Position numbers and translations under genes: made by a program | Shown: positions 1-7,365 of the stretch, piece after piece | Layout of the letters: every line of letters starts with the position of its first letter | Position numbering within the stretch: position 1 is the stretch's first letter | DNA from: Pelagibacteraceae bacterium BACL5 MAG-120820-bin39 | GTDB taxonomy: Bacteria; Pseudomonadota; Alphaproteobacteria; Pelagibacterales; Pelagibacteraceae | Direction: 5' to 3' | Length of the DNA: 14,361 nt | Assembly: GCA_001438335.1 (NCBI GenBank) | Contig: LIBV01000016.1 | Coordinates: forward strand, 1 to 14,361 | Notes under the pieces: model-generated | What the model saw: the letters and a program-made list of their open reading frames with translations, nothing else | Database searches by the model: none | Told to the model about the DNA's origin: nothing

Positions 1-959
1 TCAAAATAGCCCGCAGGTCCATTCCACAACAAGGTTTTACTTCTTTCTATGATTAGTTTAATTTTTTCTATCGTTTTAGGGCCAATATCTAAGATTAAAT
101 CATCATTTTCTATTTCATTTAATGATTTAATTTTGGAAGCATCAGCTAAATTTTTTCCAACAGCAACATCCTCTGGATAAACTATTGAACAGCTAAATTT
201 TTTTGATGTTTTAAAAATTTCATCGATGATATCTTTACAGTTATCCTCTTTAATGGATTTACCAATTGAATGACCATTATATTCTAGAATATTATTTGCC
301 ATTCCTCCAACGATAATAATGTTATCAAATTTTGGAATTAGATTTTTTATTATACCAATTTTAGTTGAAATCTTTGAACCACCTATAATACAAGTTACAG
401 GTTTTTTTATTTCTGAAGTTACTTTTTTTAAAGCTTCAACTTCGGAATTTAATTGTAACCCTGCGTAAGCTGGCAAAAATTCTGTTATTTTACAAACTGA
501 AGCATGAGCTCTGTGTGAACAAGAAAAAGCATCGTTGACATATAAATCAGCTAGACTAGCCAGATGCTTTGAAAAATTTTCATCATTTGCTTCTTCTTCT
601 TTATAAAATCTTATATTTTCTAAAAATATTATCTCTTCATCAGTAGCAGTAAACAAATCATTTTTTTTTATTTCAAGTAAATTATTAGTGATTAATTTTA
701 TATCTTTATTTAATTTTGATTTTAAATTTTCACAGATAGGAATTAACGATAATTCTTTTTGAATTTCCCCTTTTGGTCTGCCCACATGTGAAATAATTAT
801 AATTTTTGCTTTTTTTTCAATTAAAAAATTTATTACAGGTAAGATCTTTAAAATTCTTGTTTCGTCTTGAATTTCTTGATTTTTTAATGGAACGTTTAAA
901 TCTAATCTTAGTATAACTCTTTTATTTTCTAAATTACTTACTTCTGTAATTGACTTCAT
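1..959 (-). CDS. pgk: Phosphoglycerate kinase, C-terminal part cut off by window edge
   Basis: This enzyme interconverts 1,3-bisphosphoglycerate + ADP and 3-phosphoglycerate + ATP in the cytoplasm, in the lower trunk of glycolysis/gluconeogenesis. I translated the minus strand by hand from the ATG at 959-957. It gives the family N-terminus with RLDLNVP (residues 18-24), the substrate-site motif SHVGRPKG, a central NDAFSCSHRAHAS segment, and near the edge LLWNGPAGYF, the conserved nucleotide-domain segment. About 319 codons are present; the family is usually about 390-400 residues, so the last 75 or so lie outside the window. The start ATG shares one base with the gap stop codon (TAATG), so translation is probably coupled to gap. 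It is the third gene of the tkt-gap-pgk operon. There is no in-frame stop and the identification is secure. Confidence 0.96.
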   Translation of the reverse strand, partial: MKSITEVSNLENKRVILRLDLNVPLKNQEIQDETRILKILPVINFLIEKKAKIIIISHVGRPKGEIQKELSLIPICENLKSKLNKDIKLITNNLLEIKKNDLFTATDEEIIFLENIRFYKEEEANDENFSKHLASLADLYVNDAFSCSHRAHASVCKITEFLPAYAGLQLNSEVEALKKVTSEIKKPVTCIIGGSKISTKIGIIKNLIPKFDNIIIVGGMANNILEYNGHSIGKSIKEDNCKDIIDEIFKTSKKFSCSIVYPEDVAVGKNLADASKIKSLNEIENDDLILDIGPKTIEKIKLIIERSKTLLWNGPAGYF

Positions 960-1966
960 TAAGATATTTTATGAAGATATTCTGCTATGTCGCACATTCT
1001 ATTAGAAAAACCCCATTCATTATCATACCAAGCTGAAATTTTTCCCATATTATTTCCAACAACGTTTGTTAATGATGCATCAACGATTGAAGATGCTGGA
1101 TTATGATTAAAATCAATTGACACTAATTTTTCATATGTAATTTCAAGAACATTTTTTTTTTGTTTTTTGATAAAGTCTTCAAATGCTTTATTAATTTTAT
1201 CTTTCGTTAAATCTTTTTTTGTACAAAAAACTAATTCAACTAAAGATACATTTGGTGTTGGCACACGCATAGCAATACCTTCTAGTTTACCATTTAAAGA
1301 AGGAATTATCTCACCAATTGCTTTTGAAGCGCCTGTTGAGGTTGGTACAATGGATAGGCTTGCTGATCTGGCTCTTCTTGGATCTTTATGAGAATTGTCA
1401 AGAATTCTTTGATCACTTGTGAAAGCATGTATCGTGGTCATGAAACCTTTTTCAATTCCAAAGTTTTCATTTAAAACATAAGCAACTGGAGCCAAGCAAT
1501 TTGTAGTACATGAAGCTGCAGATATAATTTTATCTTTTTTTTTTATTTCATTTTGATTAACACCAAAAACAATAGTTTTATCTGCATTTTTACAAGGAGC
1601 AGAGACAATTACTTTTTTTGCTCCATTATCTAGATGGGGTGTTAATTTTTCTCTAGAGTTAAACTTACCTGTACACTCAAATACATAATCAACATCATAT
1701 TTTTTCCAACTTATATTTTTTAAATCTGTTTCCTGACTAAAAGAAATCTTATTCTTATTAATTATTAAATGATTTTTATCAAATCCTAATTTCGCATTAA
1801 ATTTACCATGAATTGAGTCGTATTTAAGAAGAGTGCTGCAAGCTTCAGCATTTGTTCTATTATTGATATGCTTAATAACAATATTCTTATTGGAGCTTTC
1901 TATAATAGCTCTAACTATCATTCTACCAATTCGACCCATTCCATTAATTCCAACTTTCACAGTCAT
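959..1966 (-). CDS. gap: Glyceraldehyde-3-phosphate dehydrogenase, type I, with NADP-type coenzyme pocket
   Basis: This enzyme phosphorylates and oxidises glyceraldehyde-3-phosphate to 1,3-bisphosphoglycerate, or runs in reverse. At 335 residues it is the usual length. The Rossmann motif GINGMGRIGR is at 6-15, the catalytic cysteine is C153 in SCTTN with H180 as its partner, and the C-terminal WYDNEWGFSNR motif is present. By a constant offset of 4 from Bacillus stearothermophilus numbering, the NAD-selecting Asp32 is replaced by N36, followed by R37, and Leu187-Pro188 by N191-S192. In this family those positions determine NAD versus NADP preference, and the residues seen resemble anabolic GapB and chloroplast enzymes. 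NADP preference is therefore inferred, not shown. The ATG overlaps the tkt stop by 4 bases (ATGA), and the stop overlaps the pgk start. Confidence 0.97.
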   Translation of the reverse strand: MTVKVGINGMGRIGRMIVRAIIESSNKNIVIKHINNRTNAEACSTLLKYDSIHGKFNAKLGFDKNHLIINKNKISFSQETDLKNISWKKYDVDYVFECTGKFNSREKLTPHLDNGAKKVIVSAPCKNADKTIVFGVNQNEIKKKDKIISAASCTTNCLAPVAYVLNENFGIEKGFMTTIHAFTSDQRILDNSHKDPRRARSASLSIVPTSTGASKAIGEIIPSLNGKLEGIAMRVPTPNVSLVELVFCTKKDLTKDKINKAFEDFIKKQKKNVLEITYEKLVSIDFNHNPASSIVDASLTNVVGNNMGKISAWYDNEWGFSNRMCDIAEYLHKIS

Positions 1967-3927
1967 ACTTTACCCTTTACATGATTTTTAATTTTTTGAG
2001 AAATATTTTTTGAAGTTAAACCAAAATATTTATAAATATTTTGATAGGGTGCACTTTTCCCAAAATCATTGATACCAAAACATAATCCATTTCTTCCAAC
2101 ATATTTTTCCCAACAATCTGTACTAGCTGCCTCAATCGATATGTTGAACTTAGCTTCATTTAAAATTTTATTTTTGTAAGAAGTTGATTGATTATCAAAA
2201 ATTTCCTGGCATGGAACAGATATAACTTTTGAATATACTTTATATTTTAGGAGCTCTTTAGATGTATCAATTGCTAATCCAACTTCAGAGCCACTTGCTA
2301 AGATAGCAACATTAATTTTTTTATTTGATCTATAAACTTCATAAGCTCCATAGGAGCATTTATTATTTTTTGAAACATTTTTTCTAATTGGATCTAAATT
2401 TTGTCTAGTTAAAGATAATACACTCGGTGTTTTGGAATTTTTTAATGCTAATTCCCAACATTCTATTGTCTCCATTCTATCTGCTGGTCGAAATATATTT
2501 AAATTAGGTATTGCTCTTAAACCTGACAATTGTTCTATAGGTTGGTGAGTTGGGCCATCTTCACCTAGCCCAATTGAGTCATGTGTCATTACATAGATAA
2601 CTTGTTTCTGCATTAATGCAGAGAGTCTAATTGAGGGTTTACAATAGTCTGAAAAAATTAAAAAAGTTCCTCCATAAGGAATAAATTTACTATGAAGAGA
2701 CAATCCATTCATTATCGCGCACATTGCATGTTCTCTAACTCCATAATGAATATAATTTCCCTCAAAATTACCAGGCTTTATAATTTTATGAAATTTAGTT
2801 TTTGTATTATTGGATCCAGCTAAATCAGCTGATCCACCAATCAAAACATTTTCATTTTTAGTTAATGCTGTTAAAGTAAGTTCAGACGCTTTTCTTGAAG
2901 CTATACTTTTAAGATCCTTTACTGCTTGTATTTTTTCAGATTTTAATTCATTCAAAAAATTATTCTTAAATAAATTTTTAATTTTAATTTTTTTTTTAGA
3001 TAATTTTTTATTCCAATTATTTTCTAGAATGGATCCTTTGTTTCCAATTGATTTCCATACATTTAGTAGCTTTGAAGGTATTTCAAATGGCTTATAGTGC
3101 CAATTTAGATTTTTTCTGACTAATTTAATTTCATCATCTCCTAAAGGGCTACCATGTGAAGAGGCTTTTCCTGATTTATTTGGAGAGCCAAAACCAATAG
3201 TAGTTTTGCAAGATATTACAATTGGTTTTTTTGAATTTTGAGCTTTTTTTAATGCTCTGTAAATTTCTTTATAATTATGACCATTAATATTTAGATAATT
3301 CCATCCGTAACTTTCAAATCTTTTTTTATAATTATCAGAGACAGCAAGACTTGTGGGACCATCAATTGAAATAGAATTATTATCAAATAACATAACTAAA
3401 TTTTTAAGTTTTAAGTGACCAGCTAAACTCATAGCTTCATGACTTATTCCTTCCATTAAACAGCCATCACCAGCAAGCACATAAGTTTTATGGTTCAATG
3501 CATCTTTTCCAATTTTTTTTGATAAAATTTCTTCAGCAATTGCAAAACCGACAGCATTTGCAATACCTTGACCAAGAGGACCCGTGGTAGTTTCTATACC
3601 TGAACTTGGATGATATTCTGGATGACCAGCACAAATGGAATCTAATTGTCTAAATTTTTTAATATCATTGAGGGACACACTTTTAAAACCTGTAAGATAT
3701 AATAATGAGTAAAGTAGCATTGAGCCATGGCCAGCAGATAACACAAATCTGTCTCTGTTTATCCAATTTGGATTTTTTGGATTAAATTTTAAGAAATCTC
3801 TAAATAGCACTGTTACTACATCTGCCATTCCCATGGGCATTCCCGGATGACCAGAATTTGCCTTTTGGACGGCATCAATTGACAAAAATCTTATACAATT
3901 GGCTAAATCGTTATATAGTTTGCTCAA
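1963..3927 (-). CDS. tkt: Transketolase
   Basis: This thiamine-diphosphate enzyme moves two-carbon ketol units between sugar phosphates in the non-oxidative pentose phosphate pathway, linking it to glyceraldehyde-3-phosphate. At 654 residues it is the usual length. Visible motifs are SGHPGMPMG (25-33), the TPP/metal motif GDGCLMEG (153-160) with N183-N184 downstream, GSADLAGSN (365-373), YGVREHAM (395-402) with the expected catalytic Glu E399, and the substrate-site HDSIGLGEDGPTHQP (449-463). The start is a TTG at 3927. No ATG gives the conserved N-terminus, and an AGGA Shine-Dalgarno lies 7 bases upstream of the TTG, which supports this choice. It is the first gene of the operon with gap and pgk and is divergent from the coiled-coil/zapA operon. 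The overlap with gap suggests translational coupling. Confidence 0.97.
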   Translation of the reverse strand: MSKLYNDLANCIRFLSIDAVQKANSGHPGMPMGMADVVTVLFRDFLKFNPKNPNWINRDRFVLSAGHGSMLLYSLLYLTGFKSVSLNDIKKFRQLDSICAGHPEYHPSSGIETTTGPLGQGIANAVGFAIAEEILSKKIGKDALNHKTYVLAGDGCLMEGISHEAMSLAGHLKLKNLVMLFDNNSISIDGPTSLAVSDNYKKRFESYGWNYLNINGHNYKEIYRALKKAQNSKKPIVISCKTTIGFGSPNKSGKASSHGSPLGDDEIKLVRKNLNWHYKPFEIPSKLLNVWKSIGNKGSILENNWNKKLSKKKIKIKNLFKNNFLNELKSEKIQAVKDLKSIASRKASELTLTALTKNENVLIGGSADLAGSNNTKTKFHKIIKPGNFEGNYIHYGVREHAMCAIMNGLSLHSKFIPYGGTFLIFSDYCKPSIRLSALMQKQVIYVMTHDSIGLGEDGPTHQPIEQLSGLRAIPNLNIFRPADRMETIECWELALKNSKTPSVLSLTRQNLDPIRKNVSKNNKCSYGAYEVYRSNKKINVAILASGSEVGLAIDTSKELLKYKVYSKVISVPCQEIFDNQSTSYKNKILNEAKFNISIEAASTDCWEKYVGRNGLCFGINDFGKSAPYQNIYKYFGLTSKNISQKIKNHVKGKV

Positions 3928-3982
3928 AAAATTATCCTGTCTAGACTAAGAAGAATCTATTTAATAATATAAACATATATAT
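3928..3982. promoter_or_regulatory. Divergent intergenic region between tkt and the zapA operon
   Basis: These 55 bases must hold or border the promoters of two divergent operons, unless the promoters extend into the coding starts. The region is A+T-rich (TATTTAATAATATAAAC around 3958-3974), so several -10-like hexamers appear on both strands and I cannot pick one with confidence. TATAAA at 3968-3973 would make the plus-strand transcript nearly leaderless. A perfect 8-base palindrome, GTCTAGAC, lies at 3939-3946 next to the tkt Shine-Dalgarno. Confidence 0.5.
3935..3938 (-). promoter_or_regulatory. Shine-Dalgarno (AGGA) deciding the TTG start of tkt
   Basis: On the minus strand AGGA is followed by 7 bases and then TTG at 3927. 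The spacing is ideal, and no ATG lies in frame between here and the conserved transketolase N-terminus, so TTG is the likely start. Confidence 0.6.
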
Positions 3983-4306
3983 ATGAATTCCGTAAACGAA
4001 AAAGAAAAAAAACTAATTTCAGCTTTATCAGAGTTAAAAAATTTAAAACTACACAATCCAGAAATTAAACAGCACCTTGAAGCCCTAAGTACTCAAAAAA
4101 ATCAATTAGAAATTGAAAAAGAAGATTTAGAAAAAAAATATAAATCTTTAATGGATGATTATAATAATTTGTCTCTTAAATTAGAAGAAATTAAAAATAA
4201 TGAAAAAATTGAGCAAAAAAAACAAATGGAATTTTCTGAAAAAATTGATGAATTAAATCAAGAAACAGATACTCTAATTGAGGAGATAGATAAATGGCAA
4301 ATGTAA
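3983..4306 (+). CDS. Small coiled-coil protein upstream of zapA (DUF4164-like)
   Basis: This is a 107-residue, highly charged soluble protein with no signal peptide or membrane segment. From about residue 28 to 104 it is almost continuous heptad-like Leu/Ile/Lys/Glu sequence, so a long coiled coil is expected. It has no catalytic motif. Alphaproteobacteria commonly carry a short coiled-coil gene annotated DUF4164 directly before zapA, and position and composition fit that family; the assignment rests on context more than on a motif. Its last 13 bases overlap the zapA start in another frame, so the two are probably translationally coupled and may act together at the division site (inference). 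The start is the ATG at 3983, with no clear Shine-Dalgarno in the A+T-rich leader. Confidence 0.75.
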   Translation: MNSVNEKEKKLISALSELKNLKLHNPEIKQHLEALSTQKNQLEIEKEDLEKKYKSLMDDYNNLSLKLEEIKNNEKIEQKKQMEFSEKIDELNQETDTLIEEIDKWQM

Positions 4307-4740
4307 GCATTAAATTTAATGGAAAGCAGTTCTTATTATCCTGTGATGATGGCCAAGAAGAACATTTAGAGGAATTGTTAATACACATAAATCAAAAATT
4401 TAATGATTTAAAAAATACGTTAGGCAATTTAGGAGAAAATAAATTACTTTTGATTACTGCCGTCAAAGTTATGGATGAATATTTTGAGACTAAAAAAAAG
4501 GTAGAACAAAAAAAATTTGAATTGAAAGAATTGTCTAATAAATTTAGAGAACTCAAGTCTCTTATTTATGACTACAGGGATAAAAAAGAAAATGAAATAC
4601 AGGAATTAAATCAAAAACAACAAGACCTTTTAAATGAAATAGAAATTAATCAAAAGCAATATGAGAAATTAATCGATGAAGCAACTAATGAAATATCTAG
4701 TTTTATCGAAAAAACTAATTCAGAAAATATTTCTCAATAA
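4294..4740 (+). CDS. zapA: Cell division protein ZapA, with a long C-terminal coiled coil
   Basis: ZapA binds FtsZ and cross-links protofilaments at the cytokinetic ring. The N-terminal half (residues 1-65) has the family pattern: a short beta strand pair (ANVSIKFNGKQFLLSC), a helix with HLEELLIHINQKFNDLK, then NKLLLITAVKVMDEYF (49-64), the conserved start of the dimerising helix. From residue 65 to about 140 follows an unbroken Lys/Glu-rich coiled coil. The total of 148 residues is longer than the roughly 110 of E. coli ZapA; the extra length is all C-terminal coiled coil. The gene overlaps the upstream coiled-coil gene by 13 bases and ends 5 bases before the 5-FCL start, the alphaproteobacterial neighbourhood. 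Confidence 0.88.
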   Translation: MANVSIKFNGKQFLLSCDDGQEEHLEELLIHINQKFNDLKNTLGNLGENKLLLITAVKVMDEYFETKKKVEQKKFELKELSNKFRELKSLIYDYRDKKENEIQELNQKQQDLLNEIEINQKQYEKLIDEATNEISSFIEKTNSENISQ

Positions 4741-4745
4741 ATTTT

Positions 4746-5288
4746 GTGATCAAATCAAATATAAGAAAAAAAATTTTACACTTAAGATCAAAAAATAAAA
4801 ATATCCACAAAGTAGATTTAGATAAAATAATTAAAATTCTAACTAAAGAAAAAATTAAAGTAAAAAGTATTGGGGGATATTATCCTGTAAACTTTGAAAT
4901 TGATGATCTTAAATTGTTAGAAGATCTAAGAAAAAAAAACTTTGATATTTCCCTACCAATTATAAAAAAAGATAATCAAATGGACTTTTACAAGTGGTCA
5001 AAAATTGAACCATTAAAAATAAACAAATATGGAATACCAGAACCCATTACAAAAAAAATAATTTATCCAGATGTATTATTGGTACCATTAGTTGCTTACG
5101 ATCTAAATTTGAACAGGCTTGGCTATGGAGGGGGTTTTTATGATAGATATATAAATAAAATATCAAAAATTAAAAAAATACTTACCATAGGTTTGGCATA
5201 TTCATTTCAACAGATAAAAAAAGTACCAACAAATAGTTTTGATAAAAAGTTAGATTGTATTGTAAACGAAAAAGAAATTTTAATATGA
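4746..5288 (+). CDS. ygfA: 5-formyltetrahydrofolate cyclo-ligase
   Basis: This enzyme uses ATP to convert 5-formyl-THF to 5,10-methenyl-THF, returning folate to the one-carbon pool in the cytoplasm. The 180-residue length is typical. It begins with a basic helix (IRKKILHLRSK), has GGYYPVNFEID (43-53), and carries the strongly conserved PDVLLVPLVAYDLNLNRLGY region followed by the Gly-rich ATP/substrate loop GYGGGFYDRY (126-135). The start codon is a GTG at 4746; no ATG or TTG lies closer to the conserved N-terminus and the preceding gene ends only 5 bases earlier. The stop overlaps the ATG of the next gene (ATGA). zapA followed by this gene is standard in proteobacteria, but the 6S RNA gene usually found between them is absent. 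Confidence 0.93.
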   Translation: MIKSNIRKKILHLRSKNKNIHKVDLDKIIKILTKEKIKVKSIGGYYPVNFEIDDLKLLEDLRKKNFDISLPIIKKDNQMDFYKWSKIEPLKINKYGIPEPITKKIIYPDVLLVPLVAYDLNLNRLGYGGGFYDRYINKISKIKKILTIGLAYSFQQIKKVPTNSFDKKLDCIVNEKEILI

Positions 5289-6088
5289 GAATTTTATTTT
5301 TAGGAGATGTTGTTGGCATTGCAGGTTGCTCAATATTGCAAAACAACCTTTTAAGTCTAATTAATTCAAAAAAAATAGATTTTGTAATAGTTAATGGAGA
5401 AAATGCTGCAAATTCTGGAGTAGGGATAACCCCAGATATTTGTAAAGATTTTTTTAATTGTGGTGTTGATGTAATTACAACTGGAAATCATGTTTGGGAT
5501 CAAAAAGAAATAATGGAATTTATTGAAAAAGAAAACCGATTGATAAGACCTAAAAATTTGTTTGAACCAGCGCCCGGTAAAGGTTTCGAGATTTATGAAG
5601 CTAAAAATAACATCAAGGTTGGTGTGCTTAATCTCATGGGCAATGTATTTATGAAAAAATGTGATGATGTTTTTGAGGTTTCTGAAAAATTTATGAAAAG
5701 TTATAAATTAAAAGAGGATTATGATTTTCTTGTTGTTGATTTCCATGGTGAAATAACAAGTGAAAAAAATGCTATTGGACATTTTTTTGATGGAAGTGCA
5801 ACATTAGTTGTTGGAACTCATACCCATATCCCCACTAATGACGCTAGAATTTTAAATAATGGCACAGCTTATCAAACAGATGCTGGGATGTGTGGAGATT
5901 ATGATTCAGTCATTGGTATGAATAAAGAAAATTCATTAAATAGATTTATGAATAAAAAATCCACCAAACACTTTCCTGCGTTAGGTGAAGCTACTTTGTG
6001 TGGTGTAATAGTTGATTGTAATATAGAAACTGGTTTAGCTGACAAAATAGAAACCTATATTTTTGGAGGACAGTTAAGTAAGACTTAG
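5285..6088 (+). CDS. YmdB/TIGR00282-family metallophosphoesterase
   Basis: This is a 267-residue binuclear-metal phosphoesterase of the calcineurin-like superfamily. Bacillus subtilis YmdB, a member, hydrolyses cyclic nucleotides in vitro and affects biofilm and RNA levels; the role in alphaproteobacteria is unclear. The metal-ligand motifs are all present: GDVVG with D8, NGENAANSGVGIT with E39-N40, TGNHVWD with N68-H69, DFHGE with H154, and GTHTHIPT with H179 and H181. TDAGMCGDYDSVIGM (198-212) is the family C-terminal signature. I place the start at ATG 5285, which overlaps the 5-FCL stop and directly yields the conserved MRILFLGDVVG. An upstream in-frame TTG at 5255 would add ten unsupported residues. 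The active site looks intact. Confidence 0.9.
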   Translation: MRILFLGDVVGIAGCSILQNNLLSLINSKKIDFVIVNGENAANSGVGITPDICKDFFNCGVDVITTGNHVWDQKEIMEFIEKENRLIRPKNLFEPAPGKGFEIYEAKNNIKVGVLNLMGNVFMKKCDDVFEVSEKFMKSYKLKEDYDFLVVDFHGEITSEKNAIGHFFDGSATLVVGTHTHIPTNDARILNNGTAYQTDAGMCGDYDSVIGMNKENSLNRFMNKKSTKHFPALGEATLCGVIVDCNIETGLADKIETYIFGGQLSKT

Positions 6089-6095
6089 TTTTAAC

Positions 6096-6815
6096 ATGGC
6101 AGGACATTCACATTGGGCTGGAATTAAACATAAAAAAGGTAAGGCTGACAAACAAAGGTCAAAGATATTTTCGAAATTATCTAAGGAGATTACTGTTGCT
6201 GCAAAATTAGGTGATAAAGATCCAGCAATGAATCCAAGATTAAGGTCTGCAATTCAAGCAGCAAGGTCTGCAAATATGCCAAAAGATAATATTGAAAGAG
6301 CTATTGATAAATCTTCTGCTAATACTGAGGCTAATTTTGAAAATTTAAGATATGAGGGATTTGGACCTGATAAAATTGCAGTAATTGTTGAAACATTAAC
6401 TGATAATAAAAATAGAACTGCATCTAATATAAGGACAATTTTTCAAAAAAATGGAGGCAGTCTAGGAACTCAGGGGTCTGCTTCTCATAACTTTAATCAA
6501 GTTGGAATAATTAAAATAAATAAAAATGAAATATCAGATGAACAAATATTTGAATTATCAATTGATGCTGGAGCAGATGAATGTATTTCTAACTCTGAGT
6601 ATCATGAGATCCAATGTCCTATGAATGAGATATATAATGTAAAAAAAAAACTCGAAGAAAAAATTAGTAATTTTATTTCAACTGAAATTGAATGGATACC
6701 ACTTAATAGCGTTGATATATCAAAGGATAGACAAGAGGATATTATTCAATTTTTGGAAACACTCGAAGATGATGATGATGTTCAAAATATTTATACTAAT
6801 GTTAAATTTAATTAG
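6096..6815 (+). CDS. yebC: YebC/PmpR-family protein (transcriptional regulator / translation factor TACO1 family)
   Basis: This is a 239-residue cytoplasmic protein of the YebC/TACO1 family. Members have been described as DNA-binding regulators and, more recently, as factors that relieve ribosome stalling at proline-rich stretches. It opens with the family hallmark MAGHSHWAGIKHKKGKADK, followed by RSKIFSKLSKEI and the conserved NMPKDNIERAI segment near residue 60. YEGFGPDKIAVIVETLTDN (84-102) and GSLGTQGS (120-127) mark the core, and an acidic tail (LETLEDDDDVQNIYTN) closes the protein, as usual. It lies 7 bases after the phosphoesterase gene and 6 bases before ruvC; yebC-ruvC adjacency is ancestral in proteobacteria. 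Confidence 0.96.
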   Translation: MAGHSHWAGIKHKKGKADKQRSKIFSKLSKEITVAAKLGDKDPAMNPRLRSAIQAARSANMPKDNIERAIDKSSANTEANFENLRYEGFGPDKIAVIVETLTDNKNRTASNIRTIFQKNGGSLGTQGSASHNFNQVGIIKINKNEISDEQIFELSIDAGADECISNSEYHEIQCPMNEIYNVKKKLEEKISNFISTEIEWIPLNSVDISKDRQEDIIQFLETLEDDDDVQNIYTNVKFN

Positions 6816-6821
6816 CTTAAT

Positions 6822-7316
6822 ATGATAATAATTGGAATTGACCCAGGACTTTCAGGATCAATTTGTTTTTTTGAGGATGGAAAAATCTTAGATGTAGTCG
6901 AAATGCCAACGATGACTGAAGGAAAAAAAAATAAAAAACAGGTGAATGGATCACAAATTTATAATGAGATTTTAAAAAGAACATCTAATTTAGATAAATC
7001 AGATATCAAAGTTGTTATAGAGCAAGTATCAGCAATGCCAGGACAAGGTGTAACTAGCATGTTTAATTTTGGACAATCTTATGGAATATTGAAAGGAATA
7101 TGTTCCGCTATGCAATTACCTGTTTATTTTGTTAGGCCAGCTAAATGGAAAAAATATTTTAACCTTATAAATTCAGAAAAAGATGCAAGTAGGACAAGAG
7201 CGATAGAAATTTTTCCATATTTCTCATCTCAACTATCAAAGAAAAAAGACTCCAATAAAGCTGATGCTATTTTAATTTCTAGTTTTTTCTACGAAACTTT
7301 TAAATTAGAGGATTAA
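6822..7316 (+). CDS. ruvC: RuvC-type Holliday junction resolvase, phage/MOC1-like subtype
   Basis: This is a 164-residue RNase H-fold nuclease in the usual ruvC position after yebC. Its expected role is symmetric cleavage of Holliday junctions. The acidic catalytic residues are visible: D7 in GIDPG, E67 in VIEQVSAMPGQG, and D143/D148 in DSNKADA. However, the central motif MPGQGVTSMFNFGQSYGIL and the following VRPAKWKKYF are unlike canonical E. coli RuvC and resemble the subtype found in many phages and plant MOC1. The nearly complete set of acidic residues suggests an active enzyme. Neither ruvA nor ruvB follows; tolQ is next. The ruvC name rests on fold, motifs and position. Cleavage sequence preference cannot be read from the sequence. 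Confidence 0.82.
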   Translation: MIIIGIDPGLSGSICFFEDGKILDVVEMPTMTEGKKNKKQVNGSQIYNEILKRTSNLDKSDIKVVIEQVSAMPGQGVTSMFNFGQSYGILKGICSAMQLPVYFVRPAKWKKYFNLINSEKDASRTRAIEIFPYFSSQLSKKKDSNKADAILISSFFYETFKLED

Positions 7317-7337
7317 TAGTCTTTTAAGGACAAATTC

Positions 7338-7361
7338 ATGACACAATTAGGTGTGAAATAG
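7338..7361 (+). CDS. Possible 7-codon leader ORF upstream of tolQ
   Basis: An ATG at 7338 is preceded, 7 bases away, by AAGGA (7326-7330), the best Shine-Dalgarno in this 49-base spacer. The frame reads MTQLGVK and stops at TAG 7359-7361, 4 bases before the tolQ ATG, which itself has no clear ribosome site. Reinitiation or coupling onto tolQ is possible. The ORF is so short that chance is a real alternative. Confidence 0.2.
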   Translation: MTQLGVK

Positions 7362-7365
7362 AATT

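Noticed and set aside
1167..1391. Plus-strand open frame opposite gap
   Set aside because: It is an antisense shadow of the conserved GAPDH catalytic domain, with no ribosome site and no recognisable protein features.
2810..3097. Plus-strand open frame opposite tkt
   Set aside because: It is antisense to the transketolase middle region. Its Phe/Leu-rich translation is the complement of the Lys/Asn-rich coding sequence.
5255..5284. Upstream TTG start for the metallophosphoesterase
   Set aside because: It adds MYCKRKRNFN inside the preceding gene. The ATG at 5285 gives the conserved family N-terminus and the common ATGA overlap.
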